Below, in pieces: positions 11,776 to 25,532 of a stretch of DNA of 64,000 nucleotides; the stretch's first letter is position 1; each line of letters opens with the position of its first letter. The DNA lies in contig WAEK01000014.1 in NCBI GenBank assembly GCA_011634665.1, forward strand, positions 1,151,001 to 1,215,000, written 5' to 3'. This DNA is from Mortierella sp. BCC40632. Taxonomy: Eukaryota; Mortierellomycota; Mortierellomycetes; Mortierellales; Mortierellaceae. A program made the position numbers and the translations under genes. The notes beneath the pieces are model-generated. The model made no database searches, was not told where the DNA came from, and saw nothing but the letters and a program-made list of their open reading frames with translations.

Positions 11776-12999
11776 ATGGACAATAGCAGTGCATCGCCGG
11801 ATCAGACTCTCTATTATAAGGCTGTCGGTTCCATCGCCGCCTACTTCATAACCGTCATCGCTGCGCTTGTTGTTTGTATCGTCCGGACACGACCATCCGC
11901 TAGCAATGCATTCTATATCTTGACTGCCGTCTGCTCCCTCTTCACAACCTGGTATTATATCCTCTCGTTCTTTAAAAAGGAGTACGAGTCTCTCGGAAGC
12001 GATCTCAACCGCTTCATTCTCGAGTCGGATCTATTGTAAGTTACGCGTCTGATTATTATTATTTTTTTTTTTCAAAGTTGGCGACTCTTTGGAGCGCGAA
12101 ATATCAAATCTGTGAATACTGATTGTTTTCTACCTTCCACTAGTGTCCAGGCATATGCCATCGTTACAAACACGCTCCCCAAGTGGTGGTGGAGCAGCCA
12201 GTTGTTGCTCCTGACAGGAACAGCGCTGACTTGCTGGTCTGTGGAAGGACAGAGCCTTCGAATTGCTATCCAGTCTGAAAACAGCAAGAACACGACCAAA
12301 ACTCGCAAATGGACACCCACTTGGTGGTTCGTGCTCCTTGGATTTTTTGGAAGCATGTCCGTCGGTGGTCCACTCTTTCTTGCTCAAATTGATTCTGCCA
12401 AGCCCGTCAAGAAGCGTAGCCATGTCCGCTCAGTACCTGTTCTTCTTGCGCTCCTTATTCTCTTTGGCGAGCTCAGCGTCATTGCAACGCCCTTTCTCCC
12501 CACCATGTCCGAGCCCTTCAAATACAACCTGATCCTCACTCACGCCCTGTTCCTTATCCCTGCATTGCTTTCCTTCAACCCAGAATCACAGAAACGCTGG
12601 ACAACCTTCAGTCTCCCAAGACTGTACATCATCCTCTCGCTCATTGGCCTTGCTAGTCAAATTTTTTACTCGCTTCCCTTTGCATTTTCCCCGATCATGA
12701 AGCCCATTATCCTCTACCGTGCCCTTTGGTTCAACCACTGCCAGACCTCGATCAGTGCCGACATGATGTTTAACACTCTCCTGACAGCGTTCTATATGAT
12801 CCGCACGAGCCATCAATTGGGACGTGGTGTCGGATTGAGCATCGTCCTGACGATCCTTATGCCGATCTTGTCAGTGAGCACGGTCCTTCCCTTGTTCTTG
12901 GCATGGAGGGAACGTCAATTGGTCGAACGCCCTAAAAGCACACCAAGTACTTCCAAGCCTGGACCCAGTTCCAGTGCTGCAGAGAAGAAGAAGAAGTAA
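11776..12999 (+). CDS. multi-pass membrane protein of unknown function
   Basis: Two exons, 11776-12035 and 12144-12999, joined across a GTAAGT...CACTAG intron, give about 371 residues. About eight hydrophobic segments are visible. They begin with AVGSIAAYFITVIAALVVCIV near residue 17 and AFYILTAVCSLFTTWYYILSFF, and end with GLSIVLTILMPILSVSTVLPLFLAW. The tail is short, polar and Lys-rich (SSAAEKKKK). The spacing is even, as in a small integral membrane protein of the ER or vacuole, and the basic KKKK ending could act in ER retrieval (inference). I do not recognise the family. The AATAAA-like motifs after the stop (13004-13023) may serve polyadenylation. Confidence 0.78.
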
Positions 13000-13412
13000 T
13001 AACAATAATAAAAAATAATAAAATTGTACGGGACATTATGGTTTCTTGGTTCCTTTCATTTGGGGGGTGGGGAAAGAATATCATCAATAAAATTAAAAAG
13101 GTGGCTATCTTTTTTTCTTTTTCTTTTTCTTTTTTTCTTTTTTTTCTTTTTTTTCCTTTTGCTCCTCAAACCGGTATCTGTACAGAATCGGTTATGCGTC
13201 AAAAAAAAGGGGGGGGGATACCCTCTATGAACGCAGAAACACCGATCGCCTAGTATGCGGAGCAAATTGTATCTGATATGAAGACATATTTCCTTCTTTT
13301 TTTTTTCTTTTCTCTCTTCTCTCTCTTCCGTCTTTTAGCCAGTGTAGACATATTTGAACATTGGAGGTACTGACACAAATGGGGAGAGTATTTGTTATCA
13401 AGAAGAAGGAGA
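13000..13412. other. convergent 3' flanks with T-rich tract
   Basis: This 410-bp region between two convergent stop codons holds AATAAA-like motifs at its left end and a CT-rich tract (about 13111-13162). It also has a run of A then G (13201-13218) and a second CT-rich tract near 13293-13330. No gene is apparent. Confidence 0.4.
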
Positions 13413-16400
13413 CTACTTGTTAAGCCGTCTAGAGCTGGTCCAAGACCAACTCTTCGATAGAGCCTTGGGAGAAGGGACAGGTGATACCGGAGAGGACGTC
13501 GCGGCAGAAGATGAGACTGGCTCAGACTGCTTGTTACTCCGTCCATTCTTATCGTTCGTTAGTGTAGAGGCTTTGTCTAAAAGGTCAGGCGCGGATCGAT
13601 TCCTGCTCTTGCCTGTCATAATGGCCGTCTTCTTGGTTGAGGGTACTGGCGAGGCACTAACAGATATGGTGGTGGGCGAGCTTAGTACATCAGTGTCACT
13701 ACTCCGGGAAAAGTAAGTGGCTGTGGTGGTCTTGGTGAATTGTTGAGTCCATGAAATCGAAGACGAACTGGAGCGTCGACGCATCGCGATAGGTGAACTT
13801 GGGATCAGTCGAGACAGATTTGACAAGGTTGTGGAAGAACTCCTCAATCGGGGGGAAGGTTTATCCGCGGTCTCTTCAATTCGAGACTCGCTCGATGCTT
13901 TTTCAGCGACCTCAAACTCTTCACCCACAATTCCGTTGCTGTCTTCTGCGGTTTGGACACCGAACATCAAGAAGGAATCTTCGCGGCTTAGTCTATGGTT
14001 CTGTAGACAGTCCTCTTCAAGATCCATGAGGACCTCTTGGTGTCCTTCGTATTCAGATGGAGGGGTCCAGACAATTTTTGGGGACTTTCTTCCGACCTTT
14101 GGTGAACTCGCCGAAGCCTTGGTCGTCGATCCCAATGACATTTTCGTCAGACCTGATGATAGAGCTGATGTAGAATGTGTAGGTGAGACAGAAGGTGTTG
14201 CCTTTGGAGATGGACAAGGCGTAGCCAGACCGAAAACACTCCGACGCGTTGTGGATGCAGCGGCACTCTTGACGCGTGAAATCACGGAGCTAGACATGGA
14301 CGAGGCCGAAGACGCGGATGGAGATTTCTTTAGGGGAACTGCTGAACTTGGAAGAACATTATTTGGTTGTGGCAGTGGTGGTGGTGGTGGTGGTGGTGGT
14401 GGCGGAGCCGACGTCGAAGTTGCCGAGCTACTTGAGGATCCACTGCTTGAAGGAGAGTATGGCAATGGTGGATGGACTGTGGGACAGACAGATCGAATTG
14501 TATCTAATTGTGTAGACGAGAGCTGTGGAACCGTAATGACAACAGGGGTTGCCATTGCCGATGTAGGTGGTGCAAGTCTCTGTCTAGCAGGGTCCATATT
14601 CAACATATGGACAAACCCACCCGTGCATCCAATGACAAGCTTGCTCACACTGGAATCAATGCACATAACACCTCGTCCCGCCCCACCTACAGGAATACTC
14701 TGGATAGGCGTCCCTTTTGGCGACAAGATCAAAGGCTTATAGTTTGATCCATAAGTCCGAGTGGGATCAATGACGTCCTTGCTCAGGCGAATAGACATCA
14801 CCTTGACGGTTGTTGATGTCCGTGAACCGAGAACAAGTAAAGGGGTGCTTGGGCGATGGATAATGTTGCCACACCAGGTATCAAGAGGGATAGTCAGAAT
14901 CGCTGTAAGGCAGGGCTTGACACGGGTTTCAATGATTGAATCTTGAGGGTGGAGAGTTGAATGGCACAAGCTTGTGCTGGACGAGTGAGAAGACAAAGAA
15001 GTACTACTGTATGAGAAAGGTGATTTAACGGCCAAGGCAGCAATGGCCGCATCTGAAAGAAGCTCTGAGCTAAAGCTGTTGTTGCCGAGAGTACTGCCTC
15101 CGCTGCAACTACCGCTTCTAGAAGAGGTAGTAGATGATGAGATAGAGCTACTGGGGCGTCCTGGGGAACACAACGCTGGTGGGGCTACTAGGTGTTGTGC
15201 TGACGCCGTCTCGCTGGCATTGTACCCAAGCTCTCCAAGGATACTCTCAGCTAATGATGAGGACGAAATGAAAGACAATGCACTTTCGGGTCTGGATTGG
15301 GCCCTATGCATGGGCTGGGAATGGTGGTGCTGTAGATGCTGACGCTGAGGGTGGACCAGACTCTCGAGATCCTCAAGGTGCCAAACATATATTCTCTTGT
15401 TTGTTGCCAGGAGAAACATGTTAAGGCTGTTGTCGAGGAAAGTCCACTGCAAAGAAACGCCTGGATGGACCTCGAAGAGTTTCACTTGATGAAGAAGTGT
15501 CTTTGACGGAATATCAAAAACACGCAGAGTAGCATCGATGCAACACGAGAACAATGTGTTTCCAGACAAGTGAACGCCCAGGATCTATTGAAAAGTGTGA
15601 GAAATGTTTGGTCCGCACTCAACATATTAGTGAGACAAGAACAATCAAAAAATAGATTACCCATTTCCATTTCTGGAAATAAAGAACTAAAGGGATAGCC
15701 GACTCACCACTTCATTATGGGCGCGAAAGCTGGCGACTCTACGACAGCTCCGCCAGTTCCAGACAAGAACTGTTTGGTCGAACCCTGCTGTGACAAGATA
15801 GTTTTCGTTGATTGTCATGGCACGAACACCTTTTTGATGTCCTGTCAGTGTGTGCATGTCTAGGGGGCCATGCAAAGACCATATCTTGACAAGACTAGAG
15901 CCATATGCAAAAAAAAAAAAAAAACTTTGTCAGAACCATTTTCAACTCGTCTTTCCTAAAAGCATGTTGGAGTGAATGGAATCCCGCATAGAAAAGTAGT
16001 GAAAACCGAGGATGGAGATACAAACTTACCCAATGTCGACAAAGGCAGCAACAACCACGCCGCCACTACTCATTTGGCTATCTACAAAGAGCTCAACACA
16101 ACTGACAACGGAACCCAGATCCCAAATCTTGCAGCACTTGCCAGAGGCCGCCTCCCAAAGCCGGACTTTCTCATCGTAACCACCTGTGACGATCCAATCT
16201 CCACGTTCCCGTATTGAAGTCACGTAGCTACCGTGACCGACCACTGAATGGACCGAAGCGGGTCTACCATTGACCCAGTTTTGGTCACGCTCATGAAAAC
16301 GGCAGAGAAGATTCCAGTTGGAATGAGGCTTGTTTTTGTATGTTGCTGGTATAACAATATCTTCTCCGGGGTAGGTAAGGCTCTGGATGGCAGAGCAGAC

Positions 16401-18254
16401 GACTTCAGACGCGACGGCGCGCCTATTCCAGGACTTGGACACCTGAGAAAGAGAGAAGAAAGGGGCAAAGACTCAGTAAGAGATACGGCATATCGAGAAA
16501 GCAAGGCATTAGAGTTAAGGATCACTTACCAGACGGCATCGCGAAAGGTCAGAAAAGGGGAGCAACTTCATGATCTGGCTGGAAATGTCATCAGGAAGCT
16601 CGGACATGAAATCAAATCCAAGGACGTCACCATGGTGTCCTGAGATCTGACTCTGAAGAAAGTAGACTTGGCGTGGATCACACTCTTGGACAAGCTGCGA
16701 GAACCTACGCTCAGTGTGGAAAAAAGAATGGGATGGGAGTGGTGATTAGACTCTTTCTCTTTCTCTTCATTGGCTACCCGGTTTGTTTGTTTGTTTGGTG
16801 GATGGTGTGCTATGCTGTGCTCGAACAGGGTCAAAGACTCACAAAAGCTTCTTGTCAAGCCAGGACATCTCTTGTACCAACGCTGCCAGCAACCCTGGTC
16901 GATCTCTTCTCCGTTGAAACTGAGCCTCAAACGGCTCGCATCTTGAGTGCTGGTCCAAAAGGCCTTTCCAGCCCTCGACTGCACTCTCAGTATCCTGGGC
17001 CATTTGCTTAAAGGAGACCTGCTCCTTTTCAAGATGCCGGTCCAGCACGGTAAGATCTTGCGTGAGTACATTGGTCCTATCCTGTAGCAGGTTGAGTTTT
17101 GATCGCTGCTGGGCCATGGTTCGCAAAAGTCTCTCATAGGCAACCGTGGTTGTGGCTGCCTGTGCTGTCTTTTCGCCTATCCAGCGGTGGCTCTGAAGAC
17201 TATAGGTATCTCTATCTATGTCATGATGCTCGCCATGGACATCATCACGACAGGCTCTTGGACTTTGTTCTGGGCTTTGGAGAGAATACATCGATGAGAA
17301 CTCTGCTGCGTTGGAAGAGGATTTCCTTCTTCGCTGTTGGTGTTGATGCTTCTGAGAATAATCGTGGTGTGGCTCGCGGTATGTACAAGTGGGAGGGCTG
17401 GCAAGAACATATTGCCTCTCTGAGAACACGGGCTCTTGGGTCTGGACCGACCGCCAGCCTGGGCTCTGGTCACTGTCGTTATAGATCGCGTCCAGGACTT
17501 GGTGCTGATATGGGTGATCCTCTCCTGGGTTGTTTCCTTGTTTGTTGGATTGAAAAGTCGGAGAATGAGCTAAAGGGAAAGGACCAGTCTCATGAGCTGT
17601 ATTTAACACAAAAGGCTTTGTAGCAGCCATCGATGGCGCAGGTCGAAGGCAGTGGAGTGTGGGTGCAGACGAGGAAACAAAAGAAAGCTGGTTCAGAGGA
17701 TGATGGCCGTGAAAAGCAGGACGGTGGTTGCGGTGCAGGTTCTGGGGTGCGATAACAAATTGATTTTTGCTGCAATCGTGGTCCTCCTCTTTTTTGTTGT
17801 TGTCGCCGTCGTCGTGTTGGATGCGGGGGTGAACGGCTTGGCTGAGGATGGGGGCCGGGGGTCGGTTGAGAAGGTGGTGTTGCTCTTGCGCGAGTGGGGA
17901 TGGGGAGAAGGGCGCGGCAGAGGAAGCGGGCCCTGGGCAAGCGGGGGTGTGCGGGGTGTGTGGAGTGGAAAGGGGCGAAGTTGAAGAAGAGGGGCGCGCG
18001 GACAACAAAGTCAAGGACGGCCAAGGCGACGATGGCTTCGACGATGGCGCAGAAACAACCGGGGCGGGTGGCCTAAAATAGGCGACCGCTGCCGAGCCAG
18101 GGACACGACCACAGACATGGCCACCCTGGCCAGGGTCAAGTGCAAGACCAGGCTCAGGTGCAGCAGGTTCAGGTGCAGCAATGGTCGCAGTCATCGCCAC
18201 TGCGAACAGTGGAGGAGGATAGAGAGGTTGCTGGTCTGCCGAGTGGACCGCCAT
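13413..18254 (-). CDS. large F-box/WD40-repeat protein, candidate SCF substrate receptor
   Basis: Five exons: 18254-16843, 16704-16530, 16442-16030, 15894-15708 and 15584-13413, about 1,452 residues, all GT-AG with matching phase. Residues 1-400 are Pro/Ser/His-rich and probably disordered. A coiled-coil-like segment (residues about 400-470, LNLLQDRTNVLTQDLTVL) precedes the F-box near 503-545 (SELPDDISSQIMKLLPF, then RLVSKSWNRRA). WD40-type blades follow to about residue 800, with GHGSYVTSIRERGDWIVTGG, GHQKGVRAMTINENYLVTAG and SGNTLFSCCIDATLRVFD visible. The last 600 residues are Ser-rich with proline tracts and positions like SPxxSP. F-box/WD40 proteins (Cdc4, Met30, Fbxw7) bind Skp1 and present phosphorylated substrates for ubiquitination. 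No single orthologue can be assigned. The start is the first ATG that avoids a highly hydrophobic, leader-like stretch upstream. Confidence 0.82.
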
Positions 18255-20965
18255 CCATAAAACCGTTGTGAAAAAAGAAAAATGGAGCAGGAACGGGGCC
18301 GGAGCGGGTAGACGGGGCAGAGGGGAGAGAGAGAAACAAAGTGAACAAAGAAAAAAAAATAAAAAAAAAAAATAAAAGGTAAATGAGAGAGAAGTGAGCG
18401 AGGACAGGAACGGGATACAAAAGTGCACCAGGTGTATGGAAGGGGGTAGCATGGAACGTTTATAGCTCGGAAGCAGGAAGGGAGGGTTGGAGAATGCAGG
18501 TGGCACGATTGCTCATCAGGATATAAAACGAGACGGGGGAGAGGCGATTTTGGCCCCGAGCAGGCTTTCCTGGTCGCCTTGGAGGCCCGTTGAGAGAGAG
18601 AGAGAGAGAGAGAGAAGGCGTGGTTAGTACAGTCGTGGCTATGCCTATTGCCTAGGCATTCGTGCTTGGGACGTTGCATTGTGCCTGGGATGTTGTGCAG
18701 TTCCTAGGCGAAGGCAACTCGCATTCAGCGCTCCATGACCGAGACGGGAGTGAGGGGCGGAGGAGAATACGGGATCGAAGGGGGGAAATGAAAGGAGTCG
18801 CCCTGAACAGCAGCGTCACAAATCCTTAGGCCTGTACTTCTGTCTGCTCTCCTGGCTCCTCTGCCTTCCTTACCTACTTCTGCTGTTGTCGCCACCTGTC
18901 GTTTGTGGATCCGGCAGCGGAGAAGAGCCCTGGAGAGAAAGGGAGGACGGGAGGACGTCTTCTGGAGAGTGAATAAGGATGTCGAGACGTGGAGAGGCGT
19001 CTTTCGGAGCGTGTCCTCATCAAAGACCTTTCAATCTGCTCTTTATAGCTGCAGTGTTAGCTTATCGGCCTTACGAATGTACGGGCATAGAGGAATGCAA
19101 GAGTGCCGAGGCTGCAATGGAAGGAATTCGTCGACTCTTTTTAAACAGTGCGTGAGGTTAGCCTCAAGGGTTATAGAGGTCTTCTGCCGAGATCAGAGGA
19201 TACGAAGACACAGACATGTCAGTGATGATTACTAGACATGTCCTCTGGCTTGGAATGAGCTCCCCACTCCTATTCTGCGCATGGGATAGACCACACTTGA
19301 TGTCCTCGGTCGATACCTCGGGCCATGTTCACGGTCAGATGGTTCTCCGCACACACTCTCGCGGTCCGTTCCTGGGTTGAATACAGGCCCGGTTTCCCCT
19401 AAGAGGTTGCGGATAGTCTCCTCTGACCCTGAATGACTAGCGGATGTGTGGTTTTCACTATCTTTAGACCCCCCAAATCTTGCGGGGTATAGAGAAAGGG
19501 ATGCTCTCTTTCCCTCCTCTTTCGAGACTTTCTAGAGACACCAAGGATGAACTCCTTCTCTTCTGCTTGCGAGGGATCCTTCACCGCCAAGCACAGGGTT
19601 CATCGAGGTGAATGAACGCTACCGCAACCGGATCTTTTCTCTTTCTCCAATCTAACCAATCCTCTTTTCAACGTGTGTAATTCTGTCATGCCGTAATGTG
19701 GAACGGGCATAGACCAAGAGACTGCAGCATGCAGAACTTTGCGCCTTACAAACACCGCATCCGCAATCCTGCTTCCCCTTCGCCCGCTCTCCTCTTTTGT
19801 ATGCAACCTATTGCGGAGATGGACAGTACGATCGTTTGATGCCGTACTGTATATGTACCTTTCTCCCCACAGCCCCTCCTCCTCTTTCTTTCAGATGTCG
19901 CTATTCTGGGCAACAAGCTCCTGGTACCGAAATCTTATCGTCATTGTTGCAGCGAGTAGGATGGCAGACGTTCGATCGGGAGGAACAAGACCTGTGATAG
20001 GGCCGTTGCGGTAAGTTGGCTGGTGCTCGGATCAGTTAGGCGGGGCTGGCGACAGATGCGTCGACACAGAGTGACCACCCCGAGCGCCTGGCCTATTCGC
20101 CGAGGAGGCTGCGGTGAACACACGGGCAGGTCCGTGTTGCGGGAACCCGCCAAATGAACCGACGGTTGGAGATTCAAAATTTTCAATCTCCCTTTGCGGG
20201 ATCAAAGCCAAAGGGCGTGGGGAGAGAGAGAAAGAAAAGGACCGCCCTGACGCACAGGCAACGCTCTCGCGATTACTCATTGTCCAACTCGTTCAGATGT
20301 CTAGAGCGGCATGGCAGCAAGCGGTCTATGGTGCTAGAGCACCGCAGGGAGGTGATTACAATTCCAGCTGTAATTGCTGGGCTGTAAAAGACCCCGCAGA
20401 GAGAGAAGGGAGTTCAGGCAAATTTGGGGGGTGAGGAAGAGTGGGCGGACCGGCTTCTAGAAAAGGGCTCTGGCAAACACGCCCAACGGCGATAGGGAAA
20501 GAGAGAGAGAGAGAGAGAGAGACGAGAGAGACGAGAGTAACAGAGAAGGAGATGAGGGTGAGATGAGGGTGAGACAGACAGTCCCAGCGGACCGTTGTAC
20601 TGACTAAGGCGTGTGTCTGTACGTGGGGCGAAGAAGAGAAAGATGAGCATAGTGCTGGACAGGACCAGGTCGAAATCGATGCAGCGAGGGTTAGCGTGGG
20701 TAGTGAGGATGGATTGGAGCAAAACACAGGAGGGGAGGACAGACTGGTGGGCGGATGGACATTGATATGAGGCCCACGGCCGTGCGTGGGGAAAAAAAGA
20801 GAAAAGATGTGCGAAGGAAGGGACGAGAGGAGTAAGAGTCCCACAGGGGGGGAAAGAGAGGAGAGCTGCTCAGTGGAAGGAGAGAGACGATCGGCGAATC
20901 AAACGGGGCGAAATAAAAGGACTCTCTGTTCGCTCCTCTTCTTTCTCCCCCATTCTCTCTCTCTT

Positions 20966-21003
<38 letters not shown>

Positions 21004-21142
21004 ACACTCACACAAACACTCACCCTTCAGGCCCCACCTCCACCTTCACCTCCACCACCAACATCCCCTCCCCTCCCCCTCCCCCTTTCTCAACCGTCAT
21101 CCTTCACCTCATTCCTCTCCTCTCACCCGCCTGCCCCTCTGT
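18255..21142. other. long divergent intergenic region
   Basis: About 2.9 kb separate the starts of the F-box/WD40 gene (-) and the Prm10/ThrE-like gene (+). Simple repeats occur at 18592-18615 (GA), about 20500-20522 (GA) and 20971-21003 (CT), with a CCT/CCA-rich leader just before 21143. An open frame continues upstream of 21143 to 20786, but it translates the CT repeat ([12 protein letters not shown]) and is most likely leader. I find no RNA gene. The size suggests extended regulatory sequence or an unrecognised non-coding transcript. Confidence 0.45.
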
Positions 21143-24100
21143 ATGAACGACAGGGACATTGCCACGGGGCAGAGCACCCCTCGCCAACAGCTCTCTACCT
21201 CTTCCTCCACCTCATCCTCCTCAGCCTCACTCTCTGCCCTAGCCACTCCTCCTCATCCCCATGCCGTCGTCTCTCCTCTTCCAGCCGCTGCCTCTCCTAG
21301 GAACAACTCCCGCTACAACCCCCCTATCCCAAGCCGCATGAGCGGCGCCTATTCCAGTAACTTCAACACCTACTCAAGCAACAGTAACACCCCTTCGCTC
21401 GGCATTGCCCGTCGTGCAGGCACAAACAGTGCCAGCAGCTCTCCTCCCGGGACACCACCCAACGGCCTCCGGAATTACTACCTCAATGCTGCGATGCACC
21501 GGTCCGGCCAGCACCCACATCCACTCTATGGATACTCAAACCCTTCTTCTACTACTAACCTCGCACGACCAAGCATTTCGATCGTCGTTCCCCCAAACAA
21601 CGGTGGCACTCTTACTCCCCGCTCCTCCCTCGCGCGGCGATCCTATTCCGCGGATCACCTTGCTGTTAACACAAGCAAAAACAACAATAACAGCAATGGT
21701 CATGAACTTGAGATCACAGTCACCACCCCTGGTGGATCCAATTCGACTGAGGAACATGCCACGAACCTCGAGCGAGCACTCTCCAAATTGATTGAGAACG
21801 AGCTTAAGGAGGGCAAGACTCAAAGACACCATGCAGAAGATGATGACCACGACTCTGACGATAACTACCACAATGGGCCCATCATGATCAAGTCCAAACA
21901 TCCCAGGAATGGCAAGGACAAGAGAGATTCTAGACCCGTCCCAAAGACCTCCGACTCAGCCCCAGAGACGCTTTCGTCAGCAACGGCCCGCAAGCATGGT
22001 ATCCTGCTCACACCTAGCGTCCTTGCCAACCGGGACGAGCAACAGCAAAGAGAGGACCCTGAAAAGAGTTCTGATGCAGCACTGGACCGACAAGAGTATG
22101 GGGCGGAGAAAGAAAAACACAAAAACAAAGAATCAGACAGGAACAAAGAAAAGGACAAGGACAGGAGAAAGTCCATGAACCGACTTTCGAAACTCTTCCA
22201 AAGCAGCCAGGCGAAGGAGACAAACGGCGCAAAGACAGCGTCAATGGGACAGCATCACTATGGGCCATCCCGGCCGCCTGTCCAACCAGCGACAGGAGTG
22301 CTCAGCAACCTTTTAAAGCTCCATGCAGGAACACGGCAACCCAAGGTATGTCAATGTACCCCAGATCGATAGGCGATAAAGACAGGGAACATTCCCTCTT
22401 CTTTCTCGTCACGGGGAAACTCTTACGATCGATTTTTTTTTTTTTTTCCACACAACACCCTTTTGTATCTCCGTTCCAAGACATTGCTGCTGCTTCCATG
22501 CATCGAGAAGAGAGAATGAAAGAGATAACATGCTGACCAACCACCCTTGTTTTTTTTTCTTTTGTTTTTGTTTTGATAACACTCTTCGGCTCCCTGGATC
22601 CTTATTACAGCACCATGCGTCTACACCAAAGCCTCACAAGGAGAAGAAGAAACGTCCTGCGCTCTACAGCCGCTCTGCCAACAACTCAACAACATCCGTT
22701 GTCACTCGCTCCGTTTTTGGTACTTACCCTCCCTTGCCAAACACTAACCCTCAGGGGTCCCCTGCTGGGATGGGGCCTCAGAATACGGGCACCCACAGGA
22801 ATCACAACAATATCAATAGTAGTCGTCAGTCAATTCAATTTGATGGCTCATTTGCAGCAGGCACCTCTGCGGCCCTCGCATCCTTTACCCAAGGACACTC
22901 GCCAATCCACTCGCCAATCCACTCACCCAATGGCTCACCCCGAGGATCTTTCTCGTTTGACAACTACACACCGCCTCCGGGCTCCATGACGGGCATTCTC
23001 TCCGCAGAAGAACAGCTTCGGATCACATTCGCAGTTGCGGATATTTTGCAGAGGCAGGACTATGTACTCCGCCTCGCACGAGCCATGATCAAGTATGGAG
23101 CACCTTCGCACCGACTGGAGGATGCTGTCGATCACACAGCTCGAACTCTCGAGTTGAATCTTCAGTGCGTCTACCTACCCAACCTTATGATTGTCGCCTT
23201 TACAGACTATGAGACACACACGTCCGAGACGCATTTGCTCAAAGTCGGTGCAGGTCTGAATATGAGCAAGTTTGCACAGGTTCACCAGGTCCTCAAGATG
23301 GTCACTCATTCGTCTATGCCTGTCGAGGAGGCCATCATGAAACTGGACGCAATCAACATGGAAAAGGACATGTGGCCTCGGTGGGCCAACATCCTCTCGT
23401 ATGCTGTGGCATCGTTCTGCACAGCCTCGATGTTCTTCCGAGGCAATTGGATTGACTCGGGTGTGGCATTGTTGTTGGGCACCATGGTGGGGCTGATGAA
23501 TTGGCTGTCAGAAATGGTACCAAGCTATGCACATATTTGTGAGATCACCATGTCGGTCCTGGTCTCATTCATTGCCCAAGCATTGCATAACCATGTCTGT
23601 CAGAGTGCTGTCAAGATGGCAGGCATTGTCATGCTGCTGCCAGGATATACCATCACTTGCGCGATCCTTGAACTGAGCTCGAGGCATATGATTTCGGGCT
23701 CGGTTCGTCTGTTCTACGCAGTCATCTTTTCACTATTGCTGGGCTATGGTTTAACGATTGGTGCCTCTCTTTGGGCACTCTTTGACCCGTCTAGCACTGA
23801 AGGCAAAGTGACGGCAGGATGCCCGGAAACTCTCGACGCCAAATGGAACATTCTTTTTGTTCCGCTATTTGCATTCTCGCTTAACATCTGGCTCAAGGCT
23901 CATCCTCGACAGTGGGTGCTGGCTACAGTACTGTCAATTGTCGGATACTCAGTCAGCTATTCAACCTCCACATTTGCCGGGGCACGGACAGAGGTGTCCT
24001 CGGCACTGGCGAGCTTTGCCATTGGACTTATTGGCAATATTTATCAACGCCTCACTCGACAGTTGACCTTCCAAGCAGTCGTCTGTGCAGTATTTTTCCT

Positions 24101-24281
24101 TGTACCGGGATCGATGGGTTTGAAGGGAGCTATGGCTCTCTTTACGGAAGATATGGCTGGCGGTGTTAACTTTGCGCTCCAAATGGTCATTGCAGCTATT
24201 GCGATCAGCGTGGGCCTGTTTGCGTCGGCCTTGGTTGTATATCCGATGGGCAAAGCACGGTCCGCACAAATTACATTTTAG
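21143..24281 (+). CDS. PRM10: Prm10/ThrE-family (DUF1212) ten-segment membrane transporter
   Basis: Two exons, 21143-22345 and 22611-24281, with a GTATGT...TTACAG intron; about 957 residues. The first 560 residues are Ser/Asn/Pro-rich and low in complexity, with a Lys/Asp-rich charged region near 330-380. The conserved part begins at LSAEEQLRITFAVADIL. It contains RLARAMIKYGAPSHRLEDAV, the N-terminal ThrE signature. About ten membrane segments follow (for example GVALLLGTMVGLMNWLSEMVPSY, LLPGYTITCAILELSSRHMISG, FLVPGSMGLKGAMALF). The bacterial relative ThrE exports threonine and serine. The yeast homologue Prm10 is pheromone-regulated with no settled substrate, so substrate and location are unknown here. 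The intron contains a T-rich tract and the second exon starts in phase at HHASTPKPHKEKKK. Confidence 0.85.
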
Positions 24282-24543
24282 ACAAACTTGAGACCTTTTA
24301 TATTTTCCACCGCCACTACCACCACTTAGATAGAGAAGTAGCCGATACATGGCATAATATACCCGCAACGGAGGATTTTTTCCCTTTTCCTTCCCTTTTC
24401 CTTTTTCCCTTTCCTTGTACTCGAGAACAGGTGTCCTTTGTCATGGATACGAACACATCTTCATGAGAAAACATTCCTGCAAGTGGAAAAAGAAACATGC
24501 ATCTCTTGCTCTCATATGGTCCCTTTGATTACTGCTGTTCCCT

Positions 24544-24575
<32 letters not shown>

Positions 24576-25247
24576 CCTTCTTCTGTGCAAGTGACTTTGA
24601 CTGCAAGACTCCACATTACAAAAGGGCGAGAGTGGAGATGAGAGAGAGGTTAAACGAAGTGATTAGGACAAGAAGAGAGTGGCCGAGAGCGAAGAGCGAG
24701 TGAGCAAGATGACCTGGCAGAGAGCGAGGCTGATTAGGTGCTCACAAAGGAATGAGCAAGAGCAGGTGGTGTTATTGCTCGCCTCTTTTTCCACTGCCAC
24801 ACCGTTGGCCAGTATGAGGAGGAGCACTGTGGATGAGTAAGGTGTGTGAAGTATTTGTCGTGCAAGCAAAGGATCTTTTACACTTGTGCACGCTTCGCTT
24901 GTGGTCAGGATATGGGGCTGAAGAACGAGAGCATTCGCTTAGGGAGGAAGGGGAGAGGGAAAGGCTAAGGGTCCCAGGAGGAATCCATAGTTACCCGAAG
25001 ATTCGAAGACAAGATGGTTCTGCAAGGACCTGGCATCCAAGCAGCAGAGGACACATTTTTAGATAGCGGCCACGAGGACACAGGTGCGGTTGAGACAGAG
25101 GCGTGGACATGGACAGAGAAGCAAGAGAAGCAAGCAAGGTCGCAGACGGCGACATCGTGCTGCAGGCTCACGCACGCACACACACACAGACACACACAGA
25201 CACGCACTCTCTCTCTGAATGCCGCCTAAAGAGAAAGAGAGATATAC

Positions 25248-25288
<41 letters not shown>

Positions 25289-25532
25289 AAGTGAGCGACC
25301 GAGAGCAGCGCGAGGACTTGAGTCAAGAAGAGACCCCAATTCCACATCTCTATTTTCTTTCTTTCTTCTCTCTTCACATTCATCACTCGTTCATCACCTA
25401 CCCACTGCTAGCCAGATTGCGCCCCCTACCATCCCCCCCCCCTTCTCATTTCCTTGAACCCTACCACCAAACACTCGCTCACTCATTCACCAAGTCAAGA
25501 CTACACGAACTCCTCGTAACGAACCATCCATA
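24282..25532. other. intergenic region rich in simple repeats
   Basis: About 1.25 kb between the transporter stop and the repeat-protein start. It holds a 30-nt T tract (24546-24575), a CA/GA-rich stretch (about 25176-25206), a GA microsatellite (about 25249-25290) and a pyrimidine-rich leader up to 25532. No exon or RNA gene was recognised. Confidence 0.4.

Noticed and set aside
18255..18506. Hydrophobic N-terminal extension of the F-box protein
   Set aside because: It is a translation of T-rich leader sequence (FFFLFFFLC) and would put a false membrane anchor on a nuclear/cytosolic ubiquitin ligase adaptor.
20786..21142. N-terminal extension of the Prm10-like protein from an upstream ATG
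   Set aside because: The extension translates a CT microsatellite into Ser/Leu repeats and a purine-rich leader. The ATG at 21143 begins the plausible protein.
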